Counted from the stretch's first letter, positions 27,770 through 38,059 are shown. The stretch: 64,000 nucleotides of DNA from Sphingomonas sp. 28-66-16 (GCA_002281485.1 NCGF01000004.1:1-64000); one strand, 5' to 3'. Program-made: numbers and translations. The notes: generated from the sequence alone by a model not told the origin.

Positions 27770-29854
27770 TCACGCCAGCATACGCACCTTGGGTTCGCGG
27801 TCCCAGTAACGCTTGGCGGCAGCGTCGGTGAACCCCTTCAGGTCGGTGATGCCGTCATCGGGCTCGACACCGGCCTTGTCGAGCAGCGGCTGGGCGGCGT
27901 CGTTATGACCAATTGCCTTCAGATGGCCGAAGGCGTCCATCACCCACTGCACCGCGGCTGTTTCCTTGCACAGCATCTTGGCGGCATCGGCCGACAGGAT
28001 CACCGCGCAGGCATCGACCGTGACCGAAGGCTGTCCCGCAAGCTGGGCGTCGGCCGTGATCGCATCGCCTCCCGCCAGCTTCACCTTGCCGACCTTGGGC
28101 GCGATCACCAGCGGATGGGCACCGGCCTTCATTACGGCCTTTTTCAACGCGTCGAGGTCGCCGGCGTCGGTGCCGTCGGCGATCAGAATGCCGACCGTCC
28201 GGCCTTCCAGCGTCTGCTTGTCGAACGGGCCGTTGATCAGGCGAAGTGCCGGTGACACGTCCATGTCGAGCACCGGCATCTTGGTCGGCGTGGCCTTGGG
28301 CAGGTCCATCGCGAGGCCATCGGCAACCCGCTTGGCGAGATCCTCATCGACGTTGCGCAGATTGGCGATCACCTGCAACCGGACGTGCTCCAATGACACC
28401 TTCGACAGTTCGAAGACGATCGCCGAGGCCATGTGCGCCTGTTCGGCCGGGTCCTGCGAGCGGAAGAACAACCGCGCCTGGCTGTAATGATCGCCGAACA
28501 ATTCGGCGCGGACGCGCAGTTTGTTGCCCTCTTCCTTGGCCTCGAAACTCTTGTAGCCGTCGGGCGTCTCGCGCGCGCCGCCGGGCTCGCCGGCCATTGA
28601 AAGGCTGTTGGGCTCGTAATTTGCGCGGCCCTTGAATTGCTGCATCTGCATATGGCCGTCGCGCTGCTGGTTCATGAACGGGCAGCCGCCCGACTGGTTC
28701 TTGGGTTGATTGATCGGGATCTGCGCGAAATTGACCCCGCCGAGCCGCGACAATTGCGTGTCGAGATAGCTGAACAGCCGTCCCTGCAGCAGCGGATCGT
28801 TCGAATGGTCGATGCCGGGCACGACATGACTTGGGCAGAAGGCCACCTGCTCGGTTTCCGCAAAGAAATTGTCAGGATAGCGATCGAGCACCATCCGCCC
28901 GACGATCCGGACCGGAATTTCCTCCTCGGGAATCAGCTTGGTCGCGTCGAGCACGTCATAGGGCTGCTTGTTCGCCCAATCCTCGTCGAACGCCTGGATG
29001 CCGAGCTCCCATGTCGGAAAATCGCCGCGCCCGATGCGCTCGAAGAAATCGCGGCGATGGAAATCGGGGTCGGCGCCGGCGATCTTGACCGTTTCGTCCC
29101 AGATCGTCGACTGGACGCCATATTTCGGCTTCCAGTGGAATTTGACGAAGGTCGACTTGCCGTCCTTGTTGATCAGCCGGAAGGTGTGGATGCCAAAGCC
29201 TTCCATGAAGGCAAGGCTGCGCGGCAGGGTACGGTCGGACATCGCCCACATGATCATGTGCGTCGCCTCGGGCATCAGGCCGATGAAATCCCAGAAGGTG
29301 TCGTGCGCGGTGGCAGCCTGGGGAAAGCCGCGATCGGCCTCCATTTTGGCGGCGTGGATCAGATCGGGAAATTTGATCGCATCCTGGATGAAGAACACCG
29401 GGATGTTGTTGCCGACGAGATCCCAATTGCCTTCCTTGGTGTAGAACTTCACCGCGAATCCGCGGACGTCGCGCGGGGTGTCGACCGATCCGGCACCCCC
29501 GGCGACGGTCGAGATGCGCGTGAAAACCGGCGTCTTTTCGCCGACGCGCTGGAAGATGTCGGCAATGCTGATGTCGGCGAGGCTCTCGGTCAGCTCGAAA
29601 TAGCCGTGTGCACCGGTACCGCGGGCATGGACGATCCGCTCGGGGATGCGCTCATGATCGAAGTGGTTCATCTTCTCGCGATAGACATGGTCTTCGAGCA
29701 GCACCGGACCGCGCTCGTTCGCCTTGAGCTGGTTCTGATTGTCGCTGATCGCCATGCCTTGGTTGGTGGTGAGGACGGGGTGATCGGCGTCAGCCTGCTG
29801 ATGGGTCTCGCCGCCGTTGCCGGCGTTGAGGGCGGTGGTCTTGGGTGCTGTCAT
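27770..29854 (-). CDS. katE: Large-subunit (HPII-type) catalase
   Basis: A 694-residue heme catalase decomposing H2O2, of clade 2 with a C-terminal flavodoxin/GATase1-like domain. Catalytic His lies in [16 protein letters not shown], the heme-side Asn in [24 protein letters not shown], and the proximal heme Tyr in [14 protein letters not shown]. The extra domain occupies ~530-694 ([21 protein letters not shown]). Length matches E. coli KatE minus part of the N-terminal arm. I use ATG 29854 with AAGGA upstream; the frame stays open to 30073 but without support. No exact GGAAC element was found upstream, so regulation is unresolved. Confidence 0.95.
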   Translation of the reverse strand: MTAPKTTALNAGNGGETHQQADADHPVLTTNQGMAISDNQNQLKANERGPVLLEDHVYREKMNHFDHERIPERIVHARGTGAHGYFELTESLADISIADIFQRVGEKTPVFTRISTVAGGAGSVDTPRDVRGFAVKFYTKEGNWDLVGNNIPVFFIQDAIKFPDLIHAAKMEADRGFPQAATAHDTFWDFIGLMPEATHMIMWAMSDRTLPRSLAFMEGFGIHTFRLINKDGKSTFVKFHWKPKYGVQSTIWDETVKIAGADPDFHRRDFFERIGRGDFPTWELGIQAFDEDWANKQPYDVLDATKLIPEEEIPVRIVGRMVLDRYPDNFFAETEQVAFCPSHVVPGIDHSNDPLLQGRLFSYLDTQLSRLGGVNFAQIPINQPKNQSGGCPFMNQQRDGHMQMQQFKGRANYEPNSLSMAGEPGGARETPDGYKSFEAKEEGNKLRVRAELFGDHYSQARLFFRSQDPAEQAHMASAIVFELSKVSLEHVRLQVIANLRNVDEDLAKRVADGLAMDLPKATPTKMPVLDMDVSPALRLINGPFDKQTLEGRTVGILIADGTDAGDLDALKKAVMKAGAHPLVIAPKVGKVKLAGGDAITADAQLAGQPSVTVDACAVILSADAAKMLCKETAAVQWVMDAFGHLKAIGHNDAAQPLLDKAGVEPDDGITDLKGFTDAAAKRYWDREPKVRMLA

Positions 29855-30106
29855 GATGGTCCTTTCGCACGCTGTCCGAAACTGGATCGGGGAGGGGAAT
29901 GCCGGACGAACGCGCAGCGCGCGGATTTGTCGCATCTTTTTGATGATTGTTTTCGATGGGTTGCGGGAAAGCACCGATGCTGGCGGCCGCTCGCGCTTCG
30001 TTCGCCTTTCCCAATAAAATTTGCCGCGAAGGGAACGCTTTCGTCGCGGTGTCCTTTTTAGAAGACATCTCACAACAGGAGCCGCTCATGACGGTTGCAC
30101 TGACCC

Positions 30107-30607
30107 ATGGCCATTAAAGTCAACGGCGAAGCCCATGAATTCAGCGGCGATCCGCGCACGACCCTCCTCGATTTCCTGCGCGACGGGCTCGGCCTGCACG
30201 GCAGCAAGAAGGGGTGCGACCATGGGCAGTGTGGCGCGTGCACCGTCATCGTCGACGGGCGCCGGATCAACAGCTGTCTGAGTTTGGCGATCATGCATGA
30301 CGGCGATGAGGTGACGACGATCGAAGGCATCGGCACGCCCGACGATCTCGCGCCCCTGCAACGCGCGTTCGTGACACACGACGGCTATCAATGCGGTTAT
30401 TGCACGCCCGGGCAGATCTGTTCGGCGACGGCAATGCTCGAGGAGGTCAAGGCCGGCTGGCCGAGCGCGGCGAGCGGGTCCGTTACGGATGACGTCACGC
30501 TGAGCGACGAAGAAATCCGCGAGCGGATGAGCGGCAATATCTGCCGCTGCGCCGCCTATCCCAACATCGTCGCGGCGATCCGCGACGTCGCGGAGCACGC
30601 GTCATGA
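30107..30607 (+). CDS. paoA: Molybdenum aldehyde oxidoreductase, 2Fe-2S subunit (PaoA type)
   Basis: A 166-residue small subunit carrying two 2Fe-2S clusters that pass electrons from the molybdenum site to FAD. The plant-ferredoxin-type motif is KGCDHGQCGACTV (~residues 36-48) with a further Cys in INSCLS; the second, helical cluster is CGYCTPGQ and CRCAAYPN. Unlike E. coli PaoA I see no twin-arginine signal: the protein begins directly at MAIKVNGEAHEF, so the complex may be cytoplasmic. It starts the paoABC operon and overlaps paoB by 4 bp. Substrates of the family are aromatic and aliphatic aldehydes (detoxification). Confidence 0.9.
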   Translation: MAIKVNGEAHEFSGDPRTTLLDFLRDGLGLHGSKKGCDHGQCGACTVIVDGRRINSCLSLAIMHDGDEVTTIEGIGTPDDLAPLQRAFVTHDGYQCGYCTPGQICSATAMLEEVKAGWPSAASGSVTDDVTLSDEEIRERMSGNICRCAAYPNIVAAIRDVAEHAS

Positions 30608-31575
30608 AGCCATTCGACTATGGTCGCGCCGCCGACCTTGCCGAGGCCAACGCGGCTGCGCAGGACGGCGCGTTCCCGATCGCGGGCGGGACCAATCTGA
30701 TCGACTTGATGAAGCTCGAGGTCGAAACGCCCGATCGGCTGATCGATGTGAACCGGCTGCCACTCGCGCAAATCGAGCCCGATGGCGATGGTATCCGGAT
30801 CGGTGCGCTCGTCAGCAACAGCGATTGCGCCGCCCATCCGCGCGTCCGCCGCGATTATGCCGTACTGTCGCAGGCGATTCTCGCCGGCGCTTCGGGCCAG
30901 TTGCGCAACAAGGCGACGACGGGGGGCAATTTGTGCCAGCGCACCCGATGCTACTATTTCACCGATCGCACCCAGCCATGCAACAAGCGCGAACCCGGCA
31001 CGGGCTGTGGCGCGATGAACGGCTTCAATCGCATTCACGCTATCCTGGGGGCAAGCGATGCCTGCATCGCCACCTATCCGGGCGACATGGCAGTGGCGAT
31101 GGCGGCGCTCGATGCGACCGTGCTGATCGAAAGCACGCGGGGCGAGCGTGACGTGCCGGTCCGCGATTTTCATCGGCTGCCGGGCGCCATGCCCGAAAAG
31201 GACAATGTGCTCGAAAAGGGCGAGCTGATCGTCGGCGTCCGGCTGCGCCAGGCGCCTCCGGGACGGCACGCCTATCGCAAGGTTCGCGACCGGTCATCCT
31301 ATGCGTTCGCGCTCGTATCGATCGCCGCAGTGATAGCGATGGAGGACGGCAAGATCGCCAATGCGCAACTGGCGTTCGGCGGGATTGCGCACAAGCCGTG
31401 GCACGACTCGCGGGTCGAACAGATGCTGGTCGGCGAGACGCCGAGCGCGGCACTGTTCGACAAGGCCGCCGACCTGCTGCTCGAGGGCGCACAGGGCTAT
31501 GGCAGCAATGATTTCAAGATTCCGCTCGCCCGCCGCACGCTGCATGCGGTGCTGGCCGAGCTGACAGGAGCGTAA
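30604..31575 (+). CDS. paoB: Molybdenum aldehyde oxidoreductase, FAD/4Fe-4S subunit (PaoB type)
   Basis: A 323-residue FAD-binding subunit of the xanthine oxidase family. FAD contacts: FPIAGGTNLIDLMK (~25-38) and GASGQLRNKATTGGNLCQRTRC. The insert CQRTRCYYFTDRTQPCNKRE, with a fourth Cys in GTGCGAMNG, is the extra [4Fe-4S] site known from PaoB and 4-hydroxybenzoyl-CoA reductase-like subunits. The C-terminal CO-dehydrogenase flavoprotein domain begins near VRDFHRLPG. The gene overlaps paoA by 4 bp and is followed 4 bp later by paoC. Confidence 0.9.
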   Translation: MKPFDYGRAADLAEANAAAQDGAFPIAGGTNLIDLMKLEVETPDRLIDVNRLPLAQIEPDGDGIRIGALVSNSDCAAHPRVRRDYAVLSQAILAGASGQLRNKATTGGNLCQRTRCYYFTDRTQPCNKREPGTGCGAMNGFNRIHAILGASDACIATYPGDMAVAMAALDATVLIESTRGERDVPVRDFHRLPGAMPEKDNVLEKGELIVGVRLRQAPPGRHAYRKVRDRSSYAFALVSIAAVIAMEDGKIANAQLAFGGIAHKPWHDSRVEQMLVGETPSAALFDKAADLLLEGAQGYGSNDFKIPLARRTLHAVLAELTGA

Positions 31576-31579
31576 GACG

Positions 31580-33793
31580 ATGGCGACGACGCTGACGATG
31601 GACAAGCCCGACAACCGGGACCGGCTCGACGCGATGGCGCAGGGCGTGATCGGCAAGCCGCTCGATCGCCCCGAAGGGCCGCTGAAGGTCACCGGCACCG
31701 CGACCTATGCCGCCGAATATGACGTTCCCCATTGCGCGGTCGGCGTGTTGGCGCTCTCGAGCTGCCCGCGCGGCAAGGTCACCGACATCGATCGCGCTGC
31801 CGCCATGGAGATGCCCGGCGTCATCGGCGTCTATGCCGATGACGCGATGCTCCGCCGCCCCGCACAGGGCACTGCCGGCGAAGCGCCGGTGCAGGATGTC
31901 GGCACGGTCGATTATTTCGGCCAGCCGGTGGCGCTGGTCGTCGCCGAGACCTTCGAACAGGCGACGGCAGCGGCCCAGGCGCTGACACTGACTTATGAGC
32001 CAGCGACCGATCACATCGCGTTCGATGCCGAAGGCCCGAATGCCAGGATCGAGGACGCGCCCGAGAACACGCCGGTCGATCAGGGCGATCTCGACCAGGC
32101 GATGGCGGACGCCGCCTTCACCGTCGACGAAATCTATCGCACGCCGGGACACAACAGCGCGGCGATGGAGCCGCACGCCTCGATCGCCCAGTGGGATGGC
32201 GATGTGCTGACCCTCCACGGCAGCTATCAGATGATCGGCTATAATGTCGACGAGCTGGCGGATTCGCTGGGCGTCGAACCCGACAAGGTCCGCATCATCG
32301 CGCCGTATGTCGGCGGTGGTTTCGGGTCGAAGCTCGGCATCTCGCACGAGGCGGTGGCCGCCGCGATCGCCGCGCGCGATCTCGGCCGCCCGGTTCGGGT
32401 CGTGCTCACCCGCCCTCAGGTCTTCCAGACGACGATGCGCCGGTCCGAAACGCGCCAGCGGCTCCGGCTGGCGGCGGATGCGGATGGCAGGCTGACGGGC
32501 CTCGGCCATGAATGCCTGGTTTCCAACCTGCCCGAGGAGGGGTTTGCCGAGCCGGTGACGCAGGCGACCGCCTTTCTCTATGGCGGCGCGAACCGGCGGC
32601 TGAAGGTCGATATCGCACGCATCTGCCGGATGAACGCCGGATCGGTGCGTGCGCCGGGCGAAGCGGTCGGCATGCAGGTGCTCGAAGCGGCGATGGACGA
32701 ACTGGCTGAAAAGGTCGGCATCGATCCGGTCGAGCTGCGCAAGCGCAATATCCCTGAATGCCATCCCTCCGAGGGCACGCCCTATAGTTCGCGCAAGCTC
32801 GCCGAAGCGCTCGATGCCGGCGCGAAGCGGTTCGGCTGGGACAAGCGCAACCCGAAACCCTGTCAGCAGCGTGAGGGCGAGTGGTGGATCGGTACGGGCA
32901 TGGCGTCGGCCGCGCGCGTGAACAATCTGATGCCCGCCAAGGCGCGTGTGTCGATCGCGCCCGATGGGCAGGTGACCGTCGAAAGCGACCAGACCGATAT
33001 CGGCACCGGCAGCTATGCCATCCTTGGCCAGATCGCCGGTGAGATGCTCGGCACGCCGATCGAGCGCGTCACCGTGAAGCTGGGCGACAGCAACTTGCCC
33101 AAGGGCGCGGGATCGGGCGGCAGCTGGGGCGCGGCCTCGACCGGCTCTGCGGTGTTCGCCGCAGCGCAGGCGATCCGCGCCACGCTCGCCGAGCGGCTGG
33201 GGTGCGGCGAGGAAGAACTCGCGCTCAAGGATGGCATTGCCACCGGTCCCAATCTGCGCGCCGATATCACTGATCTGCTCAAAGGCGAGGCGCTGATCGA
33301 AATCGGCGAAATCGAGCCCGGCGATACGGGCGATGATTTCGCCCAGGCCAGCTATGGCGCCTTCTTCACCGAGGTCGCGGTCAACGCCTATACTGGCGAA
33401 ACGCGTGTTCGCCGGATGACCGGGGTGTTCGCCTTTGGCCGCGTGCTCAACGAAAAGACCGCGCGCTCGCAATGCTATGGCGGGATGACCTGGGGAATCG
33501 GCAGCGCGCTGATGGAGGAACTCGCCTTCGACACGCGCGACGGCCATCTGGTGAACCACGATCTCGCCGAATATCATGTGCCCGTGAACCGCGACGTGCC
33601 CGCGCTCGAGGTGATCCTGCTCGAGGAACGCGATCCGGCGGCCAACCCGATGCAGGCCAAGGGCATCGGCGAACTCGGCATTTGCGGCGCGGCGGGGGCG
33701 ATCTCCAATGCGATCTACAATGCCTGTGGTGTGCGGGTGCGCAGCTTTCCGATCACGCTCGACAAGCTGATCGTGGCATTGCCGCCAGCCTGA
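31580..33793 (+). CDS. paoC: Molybdenum aldehyde oxidoreductase, molybdopterin-binding subunit (PaoC type)
   Basis: The 737-residue catalytic subunit of the xanthine dehydrogenase family. N-terminal a/b-hammerhead domain (GPLKVTGTATYAAEYD), then molybdopterin-binding domains with YVGGGFGSKLGISHE and GAGSGGSWGAASTGSAV, and the catalytic base Glu in KGIGELGICGAAGAISNAI near the C-terminus. Arg in NAGSVRAPGEAVGMQ replaces the FR.PG motif of xanthine dehydrogenase, as in PaoC. The cofactor is probably the cytosine dinucleotide form (family knowledge). No MocA or PaoD maturation gene is in the window. Confidence 0.9.
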   Translation: MATTLTMDKPDNRDRLDAMAQGVIGKPLDRPEGPLKVTGTATYAAEYDVPHCAVGVLALSSCPRGKVTDIDRAAAMEMPGVIGVYADDAMLRRPAQGTAGEAPVQDVGTVDYFGQPVALVVAETFEQATAAAQALTLTYEPATDHIAFDAEGPNARIEDAPENTPVDQGDLDQAMADAAFTVDEIYRTPGHNSAAMEPHASIAQWDGDVLTLHGSYQMIGYNVDELADSLGVEPDKVRIIAPYVGGGFGSKLGISHEAVAAAIAARDLGRPVRVVLTRPQVFQTTMRRSETRQRLRLAADADGRLTGLGHECLVSNLPEEGFAEPVTQATAFLYGGANRRLKVDIARICRMNAGSVRAPGEAVGMQVLEAAMDELAEKVGIDPVELRKRNIPECHPSEGTPYSSRKLAEALDAGAKRFGWDKRNPKPCQQREGEWWIGTGMASAARVNNLMPAKARVSIAPDGQVTVESDQTDIGTGSYAILGQIAGEMLGTPIERVTVKLGDSNLPKGAGSGGSWGAASTGSAVFAAAQAIRATLAERLGCGEEELALKDGIATGPNLRADITDLLKGEALIEIGEIEPGDTGDDFAQASYGAFFTEVAVNAYTGETRVRRMTGVFAFGRVLNEKTARSQCYGGMTWGIGSALMEELAFDTRDGHLVNHDLAEYHVPVNRDVPALEVILLEERDPAANPMQAKGIGELGICGAAGAISNAIYNACGVRVRSFPITLDKLIVALPPA

Positions 33794-33831
33794 CGCTTCG
33801 ACGGGCCGAGCCAGCGGGTGTGAGCACCTGT

Positions 33832-33855
33832 CCCGCGAGTGGCTGCCCTCGCGGG
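33832..33855. terminator. Hairpin after paoC
   Basis: CCCGCGAG (33832-33839) pairs perfectly with CTCGCGGG (33848-33855), loop of eight bases. It stands between paoC and the GH92 gene and probably insulates them. No U-tract follows. Confidence 0.45.
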
Positions 33856-33896
33856 GTCCATCGGATTGGACAGACCAGCCCGGCATTTGCTTAAAG

Positions 33897-36215
33897 ATGC
33901 GGATGCGCGCCTTGCTCGTTCTTGCCCTGCTGTTCGCCACCGCTGCCCCGTGTCAGACCGCGCCGGCACCGGTCGATGCCGTTGATCCGATGATCGGCAC
34001 GGGCGGGGAAGGGCATACCTTCCCTGGTGCCACCGCGCCTTTCGGCATGGTGCAACTCTCGCCCGATACCGATACCGGCTGCGAAATTCGCGCCTGTTAC
34101 AGCCACGCCGCCGGGTATCGCTACGAGGATCCGACGATCCAGGGGTTCAGCCACACCCATTTTTCGGGTGCCGGGCACAGCGATCTGGGCGACATTCTGG
34201 TGATGCCGCAGTCAGGCGACGCGGTGATGTTCGATCCGGGCGATCCGGCGCAACCGGGATCGGGCTATCGGTCGCGGTTCGATCATGCCCAAGAAGTGGC
34301 CCATCCCGGCTATTACGCCGTGACGCTCGTCGATAGCGGGATCCGGGCCGAGTTGACCGCCGGGACCCGGATTGGTGTCCATCGTTACGGTTTTCCGGCG
34401 GGCAAGGCGGCGCACCTGATCATCGATCTGCGGTCGTCGCTCTACAATTATCCGGGCAAGACCTTGTGGTCCGGGCTGCATCTCCGCCCCGATGGGACGC
34501 TGACCGGCTTTCGCGAGACGCGCGGCTGGGCGCCGGGGCGCAAGCTCTTCTTCGCGATGCGATTTTCGGCGCCGCTCGCCGATCACGCTTTTGTCGATCG
34601 TGATTCGGGCGTTATCTACAAGGGCTTTCAGGGGCCGGGCAGGGGCAGCGATGCCGTCGCCGAGAAGCTCGGCCGCGCGCTCGAGGCGCGGCTGGATTTC
34701 GGCATCGTGACCGCGCCGCTCGAAGTGCGAGTCGCGCTGTCGGGCGTCGACGAGGCCGGGGCCGTCGCCAATCTCGATGCCGAGGGCGGCGATTTCGATG
34801 TCGTCCGCGCGCAGACCATTGCCGCCTGGGCGAAAGCGCTCGCGGCGGTGGAGATCGACGCGCCGGCGCCGATGCGGACGTCGGTCTACACCGCGCTGTA
34901 TCACGCGCTGCTCGCGCCGAGTGTGTGGAGCGATGCCGATGGTCGTTACCGTGGGCCGGACGATCAGGTGCATCAGGCCAAGGGCTTCACCTTCCGCTCG
35001 ACCTTTTCACTGTGGGACACCTTCCGCGCCGAACACCCGCTGCTCACGCTGGTTCAGCCCGAACAGACCACCACCGACGTCGTGCGATCGCTGATCGCGA
35101 GCCGGCAGCACAGCCCGGACGGGATCCTGCCGGTCTGGCAGTTTGCCGGGCGCGAAACCTGGACGATGATCGGCTATCACGCCGCGCCGGTGATTGCAGA
35201 CGCCTATCTGAAGGGTATTCGCGGTTTTGATGCCGATGCCGCGCTCGACGCGATGGTCGCGAGCGCCAGCTATGCCCCCTATGGCGGGCTGGCCGACTAT
35301 ATGCAGCACGGCTTTGTGCCGATCGACAAGGAGCCCGAAGCCGCCTCGAAAACGGTCGAATACGCCTATGACGATTGGACGATCGCCCGCATGGCGGCGG
35401 CAATGGGTCGGACGGCGATCGCCGATCGGTTCGCCAAGCGCGCCGGCAACTGGCGAAACAGCTTCGATGCGAAGACCGGGTGGCTGCGCGCGCGGCTGTC
35501 GACCGGCGCGTTCCGCGAACCCTTCGATCCCGCCGCCATCAACTACGGCTCCGATTATACCGAGGGCAACGCGTGGCAATATAGCTGGTTCATGCCGCAG
35601 GACGAGGCCGGCCTGATCCGATTGCTCGGCGGCGACGCCAAGGCGATCGCCAAGCTCGATGCAATGTTCGATTTCGACACTTCGACACTCGATTACAGCC
35701 ATGCCGAAGACATTGCCGGGCTGATCGGCCAGTATATTCACGGCAACGAGCCGAGCCATCACGTCGCCTATCTCTATAATTACGCCGGCGCGCCGTGGCG
35801 CACGCAGGAGCGGCTCGCGCAGATCGTGAACTCTCAATACAAGCCGACGCCCGACGGGCTGGCCGGCAACGACGATCTTGGCCAGATGTCGGCGTGGCTG
35901 GTGTTCACCGCGCTCGGTTTTTATCCGGTGGCACCGGGATCGAACGACTATGTCATCGGCCGGCCGTTCGTCGATCGTGCATTGCTCAACCTGCCCGGCG
36001 GCAAGCACTTCGTCGTCGTCGCCTCCGGCCTGTCCGCGACGAACCGCTATGTCGCCGCGGTCACCTTGAACGGGGTTGCGCTCGATCGCAGCTTCGTCAG
36101 GGACGGTGAAATACGGGCTGGTGGCGAACTGCGGTTCCTGATGGCAGCGACGCCGAACAAGCGATGGGGAAGCGACAGGGCCGCGCGACCATTTTCGATG
36201 TCGACCGCCGACTGA
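33897..36215 (+). CDS. GH92 family glycosidase (alpha-mannosidase type), exported
   Basis: 772 residues. A Sec signal peptide (MRMRALLVLALLFATAAPCQ) is followed by the GH92 N-terminal beta-sandwich (VDPMIGTGGEGHTFPGATAPFGMVQLSPDT, GFSHTHFSGAGHSDLGDI) and an (alpha/alpha)6 barrel (FRSTFSLWDTFRAEHPLLTL, HGNEPSHHVAYLYNYAG, GNDDLGQMSAWLVFTALGFYP). Both catalytic regions, GNEPSHH and GNDDLGQMSAW, are intact. Family members are calcium-dependent exo-alpha-mannosidases acting on mannans or N-glycans; linkage specificity cannot be read here. It stands alone between paoC and the response regulator. No clear Shine-Dalgarno precedes ATG 33897 or ATG 33903, so the start is uncertain by two codons. Confidence 0.9.
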   Translation: MRMRALLVLALLFATAAPCQTAPAPVDAVDPMIGTGGEGHTFPGATAPFGMVQLSPDTDTGCEIRACYSHAAGYRYEDPTIQGFSHTHFSGAGHSDLGDILVMPQSGDAVMFDPGDPAQPGSGYRSRFDHAQEVAHPGYYAVTLVDSGIRAELTAGTRIGVHRYGFPAGKAAHLIIDLRSSLYNYPGKTLWSGLHLRPDGTLTGFRETRGWAPGRKLFFAMRFSAPLADHAFVDRDSGVIYKGFQGPGRGSDAVAEKLGRALEARLDFGIVTAPLEVRVALSGVDEAGAVANLDAEGGDFDVVRAQTIAAWAKALAAVEIDAPAPMRTSVYTALYHALLAPSVWSDADGRYRGPDDQVHQAKGFTFRSTFSLWDTFRAEHPLLTLVQPEQTTTDVVRSLIASRQHSPDGILPVWQFAGRETWTMIGYHAAPVIADAYLKGIRGFDADAALDAMVASASYAPYGGLADYMQHGFVPIDKEPEAASKTVEYAYDDWTIARMAAAMGRTAIADRFAKRAGNWRNSFDAKTGWLRARLSTGAFREPFDPAAINYGSDYTEGNAWQYSWFMPQDEAGLIRLLGGDAKAIAKLDAMFDFDTSTLDYSHAEDIAGLIGQYIHGNEPSHHVAYLYNYAGAPWRTQERLAQIVNSQYKPTPDGLAGNDDLGQMSAWLVFTALGFYPVAPGSNDYVIGRPFVDRALLNLPGGKHFVVVASGLSATNRYVAAVTLNGVALDRSFVRDGEIRAGGELRFLMAATPNKRWGSDRAARPFSMSTAD

Positions 36216-36333
36216 TCGCGTTGGTCTACGAGATCAGCGCATTTCGCCGATGCGGGTATCGCGCCATCGCCGGTCCGGAAAGCAAAACCTGTTCGGCAAA
36301 GCGCGAATCAGGAGCCGTCATTGGCGCCGGTCG

Positions 36334-36726
36334 TCAGGTCGACGGATCGGATGCGATCATCAGCGACGATATGGCGACGACGAGCTGGGCGGAAGCGAAC
36401 GGTTTCGAGAGCATCGTGCTGCCCGGCACCCCGTGCGAGGTCCATTGGTGATCGCTGGCGGCACTGACATAGACGATCGGCAGGCCGGCGATCAGTTCTC
36501 GCGCCGTTCGCGCGATTTCCCAGCCGTCGGGGCCTTCGCCAAGATCGACATCAGTCACCAGACCCCGCAGGTCGGCACTGTGCTCGGCGAGCAGGGCGAG
36601 GCCCTCCTCGCCATTGTCGGCGACGATCAGCCTGTATCCGGCATCTTCCAGACACGCGATGACCTCCACCTGAATCAGCACCTCGTCTTCGATATAGAGG
36701 AGCAGCGGGATCGATGAGTCAGACAT
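36334..36726 (-). CDS. Single-domain response regulator
   Basis: 130 residues: one receiver domain and no output domain. Acidic pocket in LLYIEDEVLIQ (Glu/Asp 13-15), phospho-acceptor Asp59 in LVTDVDLGEG, and the conserved Lys in MLSKPFASAQ. It follows the HWE-type kinase gene by 63 bp on the same strand, so the two probably form a phosphorelay pair; a lone receiver would act by protein contact or as a phosphate shuttle. ATG 36726 (MSDSS) is my start; ATG 36747 is also possible and neither has a strong Shine-Dalgarno. Confidence 0.85.
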   Translation of the reverse strand: MSDSSIPLLLYIEDEVLIQVEVIACLEDAGYRLIVADNGEEGLALLAEHSADLRGLVTDVDLGEGPDGWEIARTARELIAGLPIVYVSAASDHQWTSHGVPGSTMLSKPFASAQLVVAISSLMIASDPST

Positions 36727-36789
36727 GGGTGTAATTTCCAGACACATTTGTCGCCCCAACGAGCGGCGACGTCCAAAAGTGCCGAGGTT

Positions 36790-37818
36790 TCATTTGTTTA
36801 AGTGAACGATCGCAACCCGGGTGCCAGGATTGGTCGCGGTGACGACGACCGCTGAATTGAGCTGATTCGACAGCGCATCGACGATGCCGGTGCCCAGTCC
36901 CGGCTTCTGCGTTTCGTGATCGCCGGGCATGCCGATGCCGTCATCCTCCACCTTCAACGTCCAACCTGTCGCCTCGGACTTGTAGTCGACAATGATCGTC
37001 CCGCAAGCCGTCCTGTCGGGGAAGGCGTGTTTGAGTGCATTGATCACGAGTTCGGTCACGATCAGGCCGAGGCTGACCGAAACCTCCGGGCCGACCACAG
37101 TGTCATCGACGTCTGCCCTGAGCGTGATCAGCGACGGATCGTAGATCATCGATGCGCCGATGCTGTCGCACAGATCGGTGAGATACGGCCGCAGCTTCAC
37201 GTTGCCCGCGCGCGTCGCCGCCAGCTGGCGCTGCAACGTCGCGATCGACATGACCCGGTGATGCGCGTTCTGGAGGTGGCTGCGCGCCTCGTCCGACTGG
37301 ACCTTGCGGGCGCTTTGCATCAGCACGCTGGCAATGATTTGAAGGCTGTTTGCAACACGGTGCTGCAATTCTTCCAGCAGGACGAGCTTCTCCCGAACGA
37401 CGTCGTCCTTCAGTTTTTCGGTCTGGCGCGCCTCGGTGACGTCGGCGATCGCGACGGCGATTCGGTCTCCGTCCGATCCGGGATAATCGAGGCGATGGGC
37501 GTTGATGATCAGATGGCGCGTCGGCTGCCCGGCTCGCACGAGATCGAACTCATAGGCGCGGATCGCCGCATTGCCGGCGACGGTCGCGCGGAGCAACGAG
37601 CCAAGGGTCGGCGCGCTCCATTCTCCGGCGCCGAGCTTCGCAAAATCCAGGCCCACGACTTTGTCGGGATCGAGCGCGAAAGCACCACAAAATGAGCCAC
37701 TTGCCGCCTGTACGACAAGATCGGCGTCGAGCAACACCAGGGGTGTTGCCGATGACAGGACGAGTGCCATGCCCAGACTGCTGGCCGCATCGGGAAGTAG
37801 GGGCGTAAAAAATTCCAT
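36790..37818 (-). CDS. PAS-containing HWE/HisKA_2 histidine kinase, cytoplasmic
   Basis: 342 residues with no transmembrane segment. A PAS domain spans ~18-130 (LVLSSATPLVLLDADLVVQ ... GDRIAVAIADVTEAR). Phospho-acceptor His153 lies in LEELQHRVANSLQII, then an HATPase domain (VTELVINALKHAFPD, EDDGIGMPGD, GLGTGIVDALSNQL). No light-sensing Cys motif (NCRFLQ) is present, so it is not a LOV kinase. It is upstream of, and probably co-transcribed with, the single-domain regulator. ATG 37818 is chosen over a TTG at 37875. Confidence 0.85.
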   Translation of the reverse strand: MEFFTPLLPDAASSLGMALVLSSATPLVLLDADLVVQAASGSFCGAFALDPDKVVGLDFAKLGAGEWSAPTLGSLLRATVAGNAAIRAYEFDLVRAGQPTRHLIINAHRLDYPGSDGDRIAVAIADVTEARQTEKLKDDVVREKLVLLEELQHRVANSLQIIASVLMQSARKVQSDEARSHLQNAHHRVMSIATLQRQLAATRAGNVKLRPYLTDLCDSIGASMIYDPSLITLRADVDDTVVGPEVSVSLGLIVTELVINALKHAFPDRTACGTIIVDYKSEATGWTLKVEDDGIGMPGDHETQKPGLGTGIVDALSNQLNSAVVVTATNPGTRVAIVHLNK

Positions 37819-38059
37819 GGCCGAAGCCTTCGGTGCCGGAGACTCGCGGAGCGAAAGCCATACCCGGAGCAACAAGAGCGGCGATGGCCGGACGCCGGTT
37901 TGCGTCCCTGGCCAACGCAGAACTCGACCATAGCATGGTCTGGCCCATCCAACCTATCGATTGTTCGTCGGCCCGGTCGCGAAGCAATCGACCGGCGAAC
38001 CGATGGCAGCGGACCAACTTGCCGACTTGATCGCTCCCGGGGAGCGCTTGCGTGCCGGC

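Noticed and set aside
30031-30060. GGAAC before paoA as an EcfG promoter
   Set aside because: No GTT at the right spacing.
28637-30061. A 474-codon open frame opposite katE
   Set aside because: The catalase frame on the other strand has all heme and catalytic residues; this one has no recognisable pattern.
30275-30283. TGTCTGAGT in paoA as another regulatory element copy
   Set aside because: It lies inside the coding sequence (residues NSCLS) and matches only the 9-bp core; taken as chance.
31514-33940. An 808-codon open frame on the minus strand
   Set aside because: Antisense shadow of paoC; low-complexity Arg/His/Gly composition and no motif.
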